Assembly: GCF_030272615.1 (NCBI RefSeq)
Contig: NC_081415.1
Coordinates: 605,067,137 to 605,131,136 of the forward strand
Length of the DNA stretch: 64,000 bases
Reading direction: 5' to 3'
Source: Cryptomeria japonica
Taxonomy: Eukaryota; Streptophyta; Pinopsida; Cupressales; Cupressaceae
Part shown: one piece after another, positions 1-11,360 of the stretch
How positions within the stretch are numbered: the first letter of the stretch is position 1
How the letters are laid out: the number at the start of each line of letters is the position of its first letter
The notes under the pieces: model-generated
Told to the model about the DNA's origin: nothing
What the model saw: the letters and a program-made list of their open reading frames with translations, nothing else
Database searches by the model: none
Translations under genes and position numbers: made by a program

Positions 1-749
1 TGACATTGTTGCATGATGGATATCTTCTTGGTGTAGAAGGTAGGTATCCTTTTTCTACTTGTACACACATGCACGAGGTTGAGTGGAACTAACAGTATTA
101 TCACTCTCCTCCCTTACATGGATCACCCAGACAGCCTCTAGGGGATAGTTTTCCATGTCCTTCTCTCCATGGATCACCTATTTTTAGGGGTGAGATGTCC
201 ATGGTTCATTTTCTCTTCTCATGGATCACCAAAGAGTGTATTAATGCTTTTTGTCTCTTCTTCCTTCTCTTTGCATTTGTCTCCATTTAAATCTTTCATC
301 TTGTGTTAGAGATATCTCAAATCCTCACACTCTTTATTATGTAAGAATCGAGGCTTAGTTCTCTTTCTTACCAAATGATTCTCCATTATTTTTTGATCTT
401 ATATCAAATCTTCTTGTGAGTATTTGTCATCAATCTTCTTTCACAATTCGATGTGGTAAACATGATACCCTGTTTCAGCTCACTAAAATTAGCAAGCCAA
501 AATAGGGCGGGAATATAGCTTCCCTCAAATTTTCATCACCTTCCTTAGTAAGCATTTAGGTGATTTTGTGATTTTATCTAACATGTGGTTTTGTAGGGTG
601 CTGATCCTAACTGTGTACTACAGATACCATTGGGGGCTTCATCTGACAACTTGTGGATATATCCTTTTTCATGAATGTTTACTTTTCTTTACTTTAGCTT
701 GCATATGCACATAGTGTCATATGACCACTAAAGTGGGGGCTAAATTTAG
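1..749 (+). other. Non-coding 3' internal end of a Gypsy-type element
   Basis: I see no open frame of note here. A purine-rich stretch (AAAGTGGGGGC, about 730-740) stands just before the LTR start at 750, as a polypurine tract should. This suggests the segment is the 3' untranslated end of a + strand LTR element whose coding part lies left of the window. A pyrimidine-rich spacer with repeated 'catggatcacc' words occupies 110-240. The assignment rests only on position and the purine tract. Confidence 0.4.
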
Positions 750-2515
750 TGTCATAAATTGTACACCCTTTCTAGGGTGGTACAATTTCACACTTAGTTT
801 AGCACCCACCTTAGTGTGTTTGCATCTTGCATTTCTAATTTCCCTTTAAGCATTTAATTAATTAATTTAATTAAATCTAAATTTCTATTTCATCACTCCT
901 CACATCATAAAATTGGGCCCTTTACCCTATGTGCCCCTTTTTATTTTATTCCTCTAATAAATTATTAAATCATAAACCCTAATTATGTCATATTTCGACC
1001 TTTAAGGCCCGATTTCGCATATCAAAACACCTCTAAATCAGTTGTAACTTTGGGATTCACTCTAATATCATCATATATAATGACCCTGAAAATTTGGTGA
1101 AAAGTTGGTCAGACCGTGCCAGGAGTGTACATGGTCCTCGACCTTTTTCCCGAAATTTCGGGAGCACAATTCTATGCTATTATAATGCTTAACCCCAAAA
1201 TATTGGTGGGAAATTCAATTCCTAGGTCAGCCTAAAGAATAAATTAAGATCTAGGGTTTCTTACATAGGAGCTCTCTTTCTTCATTTGAAGGAAACTAAG
1301 ATCTATCTAAGGGAATCAAATCTAGGAAAGAGATATTAGAGAAAGCATAAGGAGCCTTCTATGTAGTGAAAGAAAAGCCTACGTGGAGTCTTTAACAACA
1401 TTCAACAATATTCAACAAAATTTCCTCAAGCATTCATCATCAATTAGGAGCCTTGAAGACATTGAAGAGTAATAGGAGATCTAGTGGCAATATCTCTCCC
1501 TTGGGGATTGGTATGATTTCATGTTATTTTTACGTCTTTGTATGAGATTCTTTACATCAATTTGCACATTTGTATTCATTCTTTAGATCACTTTGCATCA
1601 TTGATTTAGAAAATTTACTTTGTCAATTACAAGCATTTAGGGTTTACTCTTTAGGGTTGCTCTAGATTGTTTGCTTTCATTTTAGGATCTTGCATACAGA
1701 CAAGGTTCTATCACACAAATGTTCAGTACATTATTGGCTAATTTTGGAGGTGGAAATCACCAACACAGGGGTTTGACTGAGGCAAAATCCTATATAGCCA
1801 CCCAAAAACCTATTTTTAGTTGTAGGTACAGGTACAAGATCCGATTATCACTGTAATTTTCAGGTTTGGCAGAGCACACAGACATAGTTCCGAAAGTCAA
1901 ATTTGAGCAGAAATCACTAGGAGAGGGGCGTGGCACCCTTGTTCTACCTAGGATAGGGGTGTGGTGCCCTGGTCCTCTCTCAGCACCCTAGTCTTGCACC
2001 TTGGTCCTTTCTTGGCTCCCTGGTCCTTTTTGGGTGCCCTAGTCCTTTCTGGGCACCCTAGTCTATCCAGTTTCAGGTGAAATTTGGCAAGGTGGAAGCT
2101 CAAAACATGAAAATTTCATCCTCCCAGTTGTAGCTCTCTGTCAGATCATTAGAGAAAGTGTTGTGACACCCTAGTCCTGGTTAGTCTAGCTCAGTCTGCA
2201 ACATCAAGTACACATACAAAATCCTCCCCCTTTCATTCTTTTAGTATCTCAGTTTCATATCTACAAGTTTGTTCAATTTCAAGTTTATTTATGCTTCATT
2301 CTTTATCTCCTACTCTAGTTAATCATTCAAACCCTAGTTTTTCTCATCATTTGCAACAATAGGAATAGAAACCCTAAGAGATAATCCTTGGCTCTCTCTT
2401 TTTCACAAGAATTAGCCAAAGTGATCTATCTACCTAGGCTCTTTTGTATTCCCAATGTGTTGCCAAAAGTGGGATTAGGTCCTAGTCACCCGATCTCGCT
2501 TTTCCCACCTCTACA
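750..2515 (+). repeat. Long LTR of a Gypsy-type retrotransposon (probable 3' LTR)
   Basis: The segment starts TGTCATAAATTG and ends CTCTACA, so it has the TG...CA ends of an LTR. It is preceded by a purine tract and has no coding capacity. The next base begins a different repeat, a truncated Copia-type LTR, so 2515/2516 is a sharp junction. The flanking five bases (TTTAG and AATAT) do not match, which fits a 3' LTR whose partner lies outside rather than a solo LTR. Length of about 1.77 kb is long but usual for plant Gypsy elements. The exact right end is judged from the junction only. Confidence 0.5.
1930..2066. repeat. Imperfect minisatellite inside the Gypsy LTR
   Basis: A pyrimidine-rich word close to CCTGGTCCTTTCTGGGCAC recurs about six times with variable spacing of roughly 20-25 bases. 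It is GC-rich compared with the surrounding LTR. The repeat may have grown by slippage and no function is evident. Confidence 0.6.
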
Positions 2516-3087
2516 AATATAATAAATTCATAATTTAAACCTGCAATCGAATGATCAACCAAGTCATCCTAAGACTGAAACAACATAACCCAATCAATAA
2601 ATCCAACCAGAAACGGATCGGGATCATCCACCAACACGTTACATAAACCAGTCCATAATCTAGCATTAGGTCCGATCCTAAATGCAACACCATCGATCAA
2701 TAGGAACATGAAAAAGATAACCAATAGCATCCTAAAATCCATCTAGAAGCCGCACCAACACCACTTATCAAGTGCATCAAAAGATCTTCAACAAAGCTTT
2801 GCTGGTAAAACCCTTATCGGTGACAAAAAGGCTTACTAGAACAAATGATAGCTCTTGAGTCATAAAATCCTAAACCAACTGATCATGATACACAAATTAT
2901 TAGCATGAATGACAGATCCAAACCAATTCCATAAAACAAAGCATATCCAAGCATATCGGATCAATATCATAATCCAACCGCTCTACCAGAACCTATCAAA
3001 AATCGGTAAACAACCAAAATTGTCGATGTTACAATCAATGACAAAACATCAATGCAACACATAATAAATTCCTCCAATTTGCCAACA
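2516..3087 (-). repeat. Truncated Copia-type LTR (reverse orientation)
   Basis: The right end, with 'acatcaatgcaacacata' followed by GCCAACA, matches the outer ends of the LTRs of element B (28365 and 35670) almost word for word. The block 'ccatctagaagc...caccaacaccac' is shared as well. Read on the minus strand it is an LTR beginning TGTTGGC. It is cut at 2516 by the Gypsy LTR, so only about the first 570 bases remain, and it has diverged clearly from B. Confidence 0.65.
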
Positions 3088-3223
3088 TAAGGAAGCTAAC
3101 ATACCAATCATTGGTTGGTCCTTATTTAAGAATTTCTATAAGAAGGAAAAGACCCATTTTCTTGTTTGTAATTTATGTGGGTTTTAGATCTGCAAAAGCA
3201 TGTGATGCTAAATATTTTTTTAG

Positions 3224-5117
3224 ATGTTGACTTTGTCCATGATTTTTTCCAAAAGGTACCATGTGCAATCACAGAAAGTGTTAGAAAGTAATGGTGATGA
3301 GATCATTAATTTCTCCAAGGAGTTATCTTCAAATGCCTTTTTTCTAAATTTAACACCTAGTAAAGTCATTAATTTTGAGGCTTTCAAAGAGAAATATCAA
3401 ATTCTTGAAATTATGTGTAGACTTTTGTTAATCCCAAAGCATAGAATGAAGGGTTCAAACAAAAGGCATATTACAATTTTAAAGATTGAAAAGGAACCAT
3501 TCAATCTTTAGACCTTTGAATATTATGTCATCAAGACATATCACACTCTATGCCAACTAATTGGTGAGGATGTTGAATTGAGGATACCAATTAACGTCAT
3601 GCATATGCCATTAAAAGTTAAAAATCCCATGGTTAATAGTAAATTTAATTGCCTCCTACCTTACAAAATATATGCATAAAAAATGATGTCTATTAAAGTC
3701 AATGAGAAGAAGTTTACTTTCAAGTGGTACTCTTTGTTGTACTACATATTTTTTAATGTACTAAGGGGCTTGTGGCACAAAATTCTACAAGTCATAGAAG
3801 TGGATGACAACAATTTTCATCTCACTATTGAATGTTGGATATATATTTAGGATTAGAATTGTGACAATACAAATTTAATTTTGTTTGAACATAAATTTGT
3901 TATAATATTATTGAATTTTGTAGAGAAGACCAAGTTAGTATACCTAAATATAATAGGTTTCTTGAAAAATATAGAGAAGAATGTTGACTTGGTAATTTCA
4001 CAAAACTAGGATGATTGGTTTTTGTAAACCGACACCACTTATTGTAGAGTATATGGTTGTCCAGTCAACCCCCACATTTTACCAAGGTTTGTTCCAAAGA
4101 GAATTGCAAATTTTGAACTTATGTAGTGGCTCAATGAGTCAGATAAGGGACATTTGAGATGATAGAAGAAGGGATCAATATTATCAACTTCTCTTAGGCT
4201 TTCTATTTTTTGACTAAAAAAAAAAATGGGTTTGAACAGATCTACCAAATTTTACAATTATATAGGATGACCCATGAATGCACAAAGATATTTTATCTTG
4301 AATGTTTCATACAAAATGTTATATTAAGAATCTAAAGCTCCTAGTTTTTGCATAAAGTATTTTTGGGGATGACGTGACAAGAAATTCCCTACAATTTGTG
4401 GAGGTGATTGTGAAGAAGAGAAAGTGGATGGGCATAATGAGGGTAGAGGAAAAAGAGAGGAAGTTAAATCATTATTATCTAGATTCCTTTGCAAAAGAGA
4501 AAAATCCAATTTTGAGGATTCAAAGGATGGTTTCTCATGTAGAGTCATTAACCCCTCTAAAAGAGGATAGGCTTGTACATAAAAGGGACCAATTTTCTCC
4601 TATTTAGCTATATATTAGGGTATAGAGTGAGTCAAAGGCTCAAGAGAAATCTCAAGTTGTTGTTGTCCCTATGGAGCAACCTTCTAAGATGAAAAAGGTC
4701 ATTGACCTTGAGGAGAAAGGAAAATCTATAGAGATTGTAGAGATTTAAGATGTTACAAAAAGTATTATAGAACAAGAGGTCATCCAACCCACATCTTTTC
4801 CTATAAGGATATTTTATATTGGATGATACTTTGAAATTTTACATGCAAAATATATAGCACACAATTCAAAAAGTATATAAGGTTCTCGATTTTCAATGGC
4901 CTTCTAAGAAGATGTGTGTGTCTTGGGAAGAGAAATATATTTATTAGGCATAGTTTCTAATATAATTGGTCATCAATCCATGATAGTTGAACCCATATCA
5001 AATGACCTCATTTTGGTATATTTAATGGAATGCAACATTTTAGGCTCAAAGAGGCAGTTCAAGCATCAAGATTGGTTGTCTCCATTAGCAACATGTAATA
5101 CATTACTATTATTTTGA
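3224..5117 (+). pseudogene. Decayed gene of unknown, probably transposon-borne family
   Basis: I do not recognise the family. From 3224 one frame reads on with only point stops (3509 TAG, 3677 TAA, several near 3850 and 4010) through segments that look like real protein: FEYYVIKTYHTLCQLIGEDV, then GCPVNPHILPRFVPKRIANF near 4060. About 4368 a one-base loss shifts the frame, and the text continues as NSLQFVEVIVKKRKWMGIM and SFAKEKNPILRIQRMVSHVE, then through further stops to 5117. The start is uncertain: an alternative frame upstream of 3280 reads DVDFVHDFFQKV. The long domain without catalytic motifs, followed by a Lys/Glu-rich part, is reminiscent of plant-specific putative transposon proteins, but this is a guess. 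No LTRs are visible around it. Confidence 0.55.
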
Positions 5118-6261
5118 AATGTACATCTTACATTTAATGGGCACAAGTCCCTAAGTGACATCTATTTAATGAAAAATTAAAATTGTAACAAGAAAGTTGT
5201 CATTTAAACATTTATAGGTTGACATGTTTTTCATTTCTATATATGAGACTAGTAACATTGTAAAAGGAATCCGATTTAATCTTAATTTTAGTATCCGAGA
5301 TACAATTAAGAATTGATTGTTCTAAGTTGTAGAAGAATTTTTACATGTATATGAAAATCTCTGCATGACATATTATTAGTTCATACTGAAATAAATTTTT
5401 GTGTGTGCTCTCTACAACTTGTTGAACATACCATAAGACTAAAAGAGGGGATGAATCATTCTCGACTTCAAAATACTTAATTTATGATCTTTAAACTTTG
5501 TTAGCCTTACTTTTAAAACTGGAAATTTTTTTTAAAAATTGAGTCAAAATCAGTGAACTAAGAACCTCCTGGTTAAGATTATCTCCAAGTCTCTCACCAC
5601 TTTGACCAAAAATCACTCATCTCAATTTTGGTCTATAGAAGTAATGATGCAGCTCTTTGTAAGTTACACAAACAATTAATTCTGGATATTCATAATGATT
5701 AGTGCAAAACCCCTTTATAAGGACATTTCCATCAATAATGTATTTACAAGTGTTCAGCTAGCTACATAATCGTAGACAAAGCAATGGAATTGATTAATTT
5801 AAAAAAACTTGAAGATCTGTCATCTCATGAGATGCAATGACTGTAGGCGCATGAAGGGGCCGGTATGTAACTGCAGTACGTTGGCAAGTTGATTCTATTT
5901 CCAGCATCATCGGCAATTTACTCAAGTTTGCAAAGTTATTGAAACACCGATACATTAAAGAGTTAGTTATTATAATCTCTCTATCGGCTATTTCGATAAG
6001 TTTATTAAGATGTTCAAAACACCCACAAGGAGAATAATGAGTTTCAAGTCAATACAAATCGGTATTTTGTTCAAGACTGACCCTCCTCAATGAAGCACTC
6101 GCAAAACACCTTAACATTGATCAATAGGTGTCCATGACCGACCTTCCTGCTATCTATCTTGAGCACACATCAGTTCTACTTAAACATGAGGTGGTTATGT
6201 GGACGTGTTTTATTTTTAGCCTCTAGATCTTGTATGAATATTGGCTGAGTATTTTCAACTC
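5118..6261. other. Unassigned non-coding stretch with a possible LTR edge
   Basis: No coding signal was found. At 5420 the words TGTTGAAC...AAAAGAGGGGATGAATCA resemble the inner edge of the reverse-oriented Copia LTRs elsewhere in the window (for example 7440 and 27258). No primer site or matching far end was found, so this may be an eroded LTR relic. Confidence 0.25.
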
Positions 6262-6945
6262 GAATGCATAATGTGGAAGCGCAGACAAAGCAGGTGAAAT
6301 GCGAAGTGTGGAACGTATCATAGACAGAGCACGTGAAGTGTTTGGACAGAATGCTTTAAAGAGATGTCTCTCCATTGATTATTACGGTTCCGTGGACATG
6401 CAAGAATTGGATTTGGTGGAAAGGCAATAGAAACTTTTGAGAAAATTCATTGGCCGACATAAAGCCAAATTCTACAATCTTTGTCGACCCTTTCACTCGC
6501 AGCCACAATAAAATGAAAGCTTTGGAACAGGAAATGGACGTCCATCAAAGCATGTTGGCAGGGACATTGTTGTCAGATATTATATTTGGAAATGCTATAG
6601 ATAGACATGCATACGAAATGTGGAAAAATAGACAGGGCAAATGAACTGTTCGACAGAACGCCTCATAGTTGCATCGGATACGAGTCACAGGACGTGCACT
6701 AAATGGATTTAGTGTAAAGGGCTTCGAAACTTTCAATTGGATGCAAATGGTAGGCGTAAAATTGGATTATCGTTTGACAGAACGCCTCCAAAGTTTTATG
6801 TCCCACGGAATGCAATGTGAGCGTAAAGATTGAATTCCACACCGTCTGCCAGAATTCTCCCTGTCGCACATGAAATAATAGTGAAGTTGCTGCTTGAAAA
6901 TCTATCAAAGCATTGGTCACGTTCTATTGGAGGAAAACAAACGAC
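6262..6945 (+). pseudogene. Pentatricopeptide-repeat (PPR) protein pseudogene
   Basis: Several PPR words occur in order but in different frames: DRAREVFGQN (about 6318), IKPNSTIF (about 6459), LEQEMDVHQSMLAG (about 6510), TKCGKIDRANELFDRTP (6613-6663), then FETFNWMQMVG (about 6726) and a second FDRTP-like word near 6775. In the family these correspond to the 'VKPNSTTFASILPAC', 'ALEQGMDVH' and 'MYAKCGKIDRANELFDRMP' parts of PLS-type land-plant PPR proteins, which bind organellar RNA and often direct RNA editing. About two repeats survive. There are at least three frameshifts and several stops (for example TGA at 6642 in one frame), and no start, targeting peptide or C-terminal E/DYW domain is present. 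It is a dead fragment flanked by retroelement debris, possibly a retrocopy, since PLS genes often lack introns anyway. Confidence 0.75.
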
Positions 6946-7240
6946 GGATAATAAGTTACAAGTCTTGTAATGAAATCTCCCACCAAATGGAGACAACTTG
7001 TTTGAAATATTTTGTACAAGCATGGATGAGGTTATTTCATATCTTGTAAGACAAGAAAAGACATTGAAAAATACATTGAGCAAGCTAGAAGGTATTTTTC
7101 GTAATGAATCAAAGTGTCCTACGATTCCCAAGGAAGTGCAAGTGCGAGTGAGATGTGGGATTTTTTGAGATGGCAAAGGTTTTCTAAAGACAATAGACAA
7201 ATAGACAAATACAAGGTGGTAATGAAGGATGTCTACAAAA
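6946..7240 (+). other. Unassigned stretch with a short open frame
   Basis: A 48-codon frame at 7022-7168 (begins MDEVISYLVRQEKTL, predicted helical) continues in frame past a TGA. Nothing ties it to a family. It lies between the PPR pseudogene and the truncated element at 7241 and may belong to either side or be chance. Confidence 0.2.
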
Positions 7241-7369
7241 TCATTCATTTGCTATCTTCACATTCTCTTTCAATTCCTCATTCTCTGATTCAACACTTTC
7301 CAAATCTTCAAGAGTTGTCTTCAAGTCTTCATCTAACTGAAATTCTTTGGCCATGCACATAGGTGTCAT
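7241..7369 (-). pseudogene. N-terminal ORF1/gag fragment of a truncated LTR element
   Basis: A 42-codon frame starts 57 bases inside the primer site of the LTR at 7440. It is rich in Glu/Lys/Leu (LEDLESVESENEELKENV) with heptad-like spacing, so a coiled coil is likely. Position and character match the start of ORF1 in element A (25790 downwards), which is also a coiled coil directly after the primer site. The rest of the element is missing: beyond 7241 the sequence is unrelated to any retroelement part I recognise. Confidence 0.4.
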
Positions 7370-7425
7370 GATTCAACTAACAACAATCTCCTTCAAGCGG
7401 TTAACATTCCAAGCAAGGGACCAAA

Positions 7426-7437
7426 GCTCTAATACCA
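7426..7437 (-). other. Primer binding site, tRNA-Met type
   Basis: On the minus strand the bases read TGGTATTAGAGC, two bases inside the LTR end. This is the plant Copia primer site for initiator tRNA-Met (TGGTATCAGAGC) with one C-to-T change. It shows that the LTR to its right is a 5' LTR and that the element ran leftwards. Confidence 0.75.
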
Positions 7438-7439
7438 AT

Positions 7440-8648
7440 TGTTGACTTGGTTGAAGGGACCAAAATATTGAGAGGGGGGTGAATCAATATTCCCACAGAT
7501 ATTAAAACCTTTTAACAAACTTAAACTTTCTGATCAATTAATCAAATATGCTTAACACACATGAAACAACAAATGTAGAGCAAACATGAAAATCACAGCC
7601 ACAAAGGAAACACCAGATTTTATATCTGGAAAAATCAAATAGAAAAAACCACGGAGAGTGTTAACTCTCAGGAGAATATAACTAGTTATATGGTGTTTTA
7701 TAAAAGGGTGGCTCACTGCCAGATAACGAAAATGGCTCACTATCGGACTACTCAATATAAAAATACAAAAAACGATTTACTGTCGGAATGCTGACTGCAA
7801 CAAAAAAGGTTGAACTGAAGAGGATTGCACCTCCAAATGATGAGATCAATTCCAAGATTAAGCTAAGATCACAATTCACAAACTCTACAGAGGATCCGGT
7901 GAAAGATCTTTATACAACTATCCTGCACCAGGTTTGGTGAAGGACTACTGCAACACTACAACACTAACTACACTATAACTCTACACCAACTACCTTCGTT
8001 GTCTGCAACTCATACGTCACACTCTGCTTCTCTGCTATCTTCACTGCTATGTCTCTTTTGCATACACACACACCTCATCCCTTTTTTACTATATCACACA
8101 TGTCACATACTTCTACATATATATTGGATGACCTATACACTGGGATAATATGTCGACCTAGCTCAACACATTATCTAATAAAACAACACAACCACGTCGA
8201 CCTCCACAAGATCTCTACACGCTTCCTTTTTCACACTTCATTTGCCAATGCATATACCAAGATTGTCGGAATGGGACAGGGTCATCTAAACCCAAAGCTA
8301 TGGACCCATTATCACAAAACTCAAGCATGGATTCTATGCATACCAAGAATACCACCACATGAAACTTGAAGATATACAACTGGCATGACCAAAATAGCTG
8401 ATACTTAAACACGTAACTAATATCAAGACCAATGTAGACACAACATAGGATTCCAAAGGAGGGGATCTTCTGGAAATCACTCCATTGTATCACCCCCATC
8501 TTACTGAATCACAACACTTACTCATAGCAAAAAATGAACATACCGACTACATGCGAAAACCGGGTAACACTGAACTACATATAGTATTCGGTCCAAATTA
8601 GATAACTAGTTTGACATCAATGACAATAATATTCACACAAGTCTAACA
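7440..8648 (-). repeat. 5' LTR of a truncated Copia-type or A-type element
   Basis: On the minus strand the LTR begins TGTTAGACTTGTG (8648) and ends at 7440 next to the primer site, giving about 1.2 kb, similar to the LTRs of 1, A, B and D. Like them it carries GATGTCA near its outer end and a CCCCCCTCTCAA tract near its inner end. No 3' LTR partner is present: the internal region stops within 200 bases, so the element is truncated. Confidence 0.7.
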
Positions 8649-10242
8649 CTATTGAGAAGGATGGAACTAAACATACCTTGTTGATTTTATAAGAGCCAAA
8701 AATAGGTAGCCATTGTAGCAATGGTAAGGTGATATTGGTAAGTGGGGAAGAGTTTGTATATGGAAGGAAGAAAGGAGAAGTTGCAGTAGAAGCTAAGGAA
8801 GTGTTTCTTAATTTTTCTAAATGTTGGCATGTTAATTGTGTTGATTTGTATGTAGGGCCGACAACAAGAGAAGAGGATAACCAGATTACAATAGCTAACC
8901 AAGAAGCACATTCTAGGGTAGGAGTAAAGATTGGTCATAGTCTTCATAGGTAGAGTGTGGAGAAAATAAAATAAAATATGAAAGATGATATGTTACTTCA
9001 AATTGCAATCATTAAAGAAAAGAAGAGTGACTTGTACTGACAAGAAGTGGCAGACACATTGTAGTAGAGGATGAAAAGGTAATATTTTATTTCATTCAAT
9101 CCTTTGATACAACTAAAGTTGCCTTACATGAATGTGCAATGAATGCAATGGAGACATATGAGGGAGCCAGACAACATAGTGTAGTAATGGAGACAAGATA
9201 CATTTCAAACACCATGAGTAGTTTCTCACATTTTGTTTATAGTGATGATAAAATTAATGTTTGTAACATGGGCAAAGAATGGGAAGGGTACAACAATGTG
9301 AAGCTTCATGTAAAAGAGGAATTAATTTTTGGATAGTAAATGCAAGGGAGATTACTTGGGAGATGTCATTTGATGTAAGGTAGCTATGAATCCACAAGTG
9401 AACATGAGCAACCAGCTTTCATCTCACTATGTGAAGGATACACTATTTTTCTCACATGCTCGAAGAAATGAAAAAAGTAAACGAGTAAATATCATTGATT
9501 TCAAGAATAGGGGGTATGTTGCAAGTTTAAGATAGCTTGAAAGGATATTTCTACTACCCAACTTCCTTTGCAAGCTATGTTCACAAATATCTTACTTGGG
9601 GAGCATGTTGCAAGGGCATTAACCCTCTTTTCTTTCATTTGTTCTTGTTTATTCTTTTATTCCAATTTTGGTTTTGTTAAGTAATATTCTATCTTTCTTA
9701 TTTATGTTTTTATTGGCCTCTTGCTTTTGTTCTACTATCACCAATTTAAGGTTCTTATGGTGGGAATGCAATCTTTTCTTACTAATAACACTCTTCTTCT
9801 CATTACATTTCTTGTCACTACATAGAATTGTTTTGGGAGCCATTACATTTGGTTGGAGAAGAGCGTGCTTCAACAAAAGAAAATAGACCCCGATCAGGTG
9901 CCCATGAGGGGCTTCAATAGAACACATAAAAGGGATCAAAGGGTTAAAGAAAGGGGTTGAATTGAAATAGGAAGCAAAAAAAGAAGAGAGATAGTCTAAT
10001 AGTTATGATAGGAGGGAAACCAGGCAACAATCAGGAGGTATTCACTTAGTTGTGTGTGAGACTGTCTGTTGTGTCTAGCATTCTGGACTAATATATTATA
10101 TATAACATTGATTAATAGGGCCAAACAATGAATTAATTAGTTATCAATTTTTATTGATCATTTTCTCCTGTTGAAATTTGTTTTCTTTCATAGTTCCTAA
10201 CACATGTAAAGGTGTCTATTTCAATTATTGATGTTCTTGTCA
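8649..10242. other. Unassigned sequence between elements
   Basis: Two short + strand open frames (8729-8953 and 9139-9336) look mildly protein-like (KKGEVAVEAKEVFLNFSKCW; NVCNMGKEWEGYNNVKL), but I recognise neither and see no link to a larger frame. The rest is AT-rich and non-coding. The last five bases (TAATT, 10243-10247) are the target duplication of Copia element 1. Confidence 0.3.
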
Positions 10243-10247
10243 TAATT

Positions 10248-11303
10248 TGTTGGTATTATGGATGTGTTGCATTAGTTTTGTCATTGATATCAACACTTAT
10301 CCTTCTAGAGATCTTTGGTTATGTTGAACCGGCACATTGTGTTCACCGACAAGTTTAGTGACTTATTCACAGTCACCGTTATATTGTTCACCGACACTGA
10401 AGATGACTTGTTATCATATGGAGATCACTTGGTTATGTCAAAGACATGGTTTGGATACTTGGTTTTGGTATTTTGGTTAATGGTCTAATTGGGTTGACAT
10501 ATTTGTTGTTACCGGATAATTGGTCTAGGTTATGGACTGGTATGCATTATCTATTCCATATGAGCACGACACATAATGGAGATGATTTATTGATTGAATA
10601 TTGTTGTAAATGTATTGAGCTGACATGATGCATCGCATCTTAACTTGTTTGCAATTGATTTTATTATAATATTCTTAGTAAGACGACCTGCACATTTGGT
10701 CTTAGGCGTTGTATATATGTAAGATCTCAATTGATGAGATATAGGATATGGGATGGTATGTAAGGTTATGATATTGTAACATGGTATGTGCCAATATTGA
10801 AGATCATATGAGTAGACGATAGAGAAGGTTCAAGGAAGGTTTGAAGGTGATTATCAGAGTTTAAGTAGTACTGAATCTAGCATTGGAGATGCTATTTTGA
10901 GCAGTACATCATTCTAGGATTTAACTATCCTACTGTAGTCATTGCGACTCCCATTTGAACAGTTTGCTCTAGGCGGTTGGCCTTTCTGCATGTGCAGACC
11001 CCATTTGTATACACATACTATCTACAGTAGTATCATCTGATTATGGGTAAGTTTTCCCATTGTGGTTTTTCCCCTTACAAGGTTTCCACATTAAAATCTT
11101 TGAGTTATGTGTTGTGGATGTTGTTTCTCTTTCTGTTTCATGCATTAAGTTTTACCAGTATTGATATTAACTATTAATCTATTAACCAACATTAAGTTTG
11201 GTTTACTAGTATTAAGTATAAAGTTTGATTAAGTTGTATTTGGGATGAAATTCATAGTCAATTGATTCACCCCTCCCTCTCAATTTCCTTCTAGGTCCTA
11301 ACA
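10248..11303 (+). repeat. 5' LTR of Copia element 1
   Basis: It begins TGTTGGTATTATGG and ends GGTCCTAACA, 1056 bases. It matches the 3' LTR at 15804 nearly throughout. A short open frame (10446-10628) recurs in both LTRs simply because they are copies. The 3' LTR is 31 bases longer, partly from a local duplication and a long C run. Confidence 0.92.
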
Positions 11304-11305
11304 AT

Positions 11306-11317
11306 TGGTATTAGAGC
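11306..11317 (+). other. Primer binding site, tRNA-Met type
   Basis: TGGTATTAGAGC lies two bases after the LTR. It matches the initiator tRNA-Met site TGGTATCAGAGC except for one C-to-T change. Confidence 0.9.
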
Positions 11318-11360
11318 CTAGTCCTCTTTTTGCAGAAGCCTAGCAGCTTGAGGAGATCCT

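Noticed and set aside
5420-6240. Full LTR relic starting TGTTGAAC
   Set aside because: Only the first 45 bases resemble the other LTR edges. No far end, primer site or partner was found.
10446-10628. 60-codon hydrophobic frame, also at 16022-16204
   Set aside because: It lies inside both LTRs of element 1; its recurrence only reflects the LTR copies.
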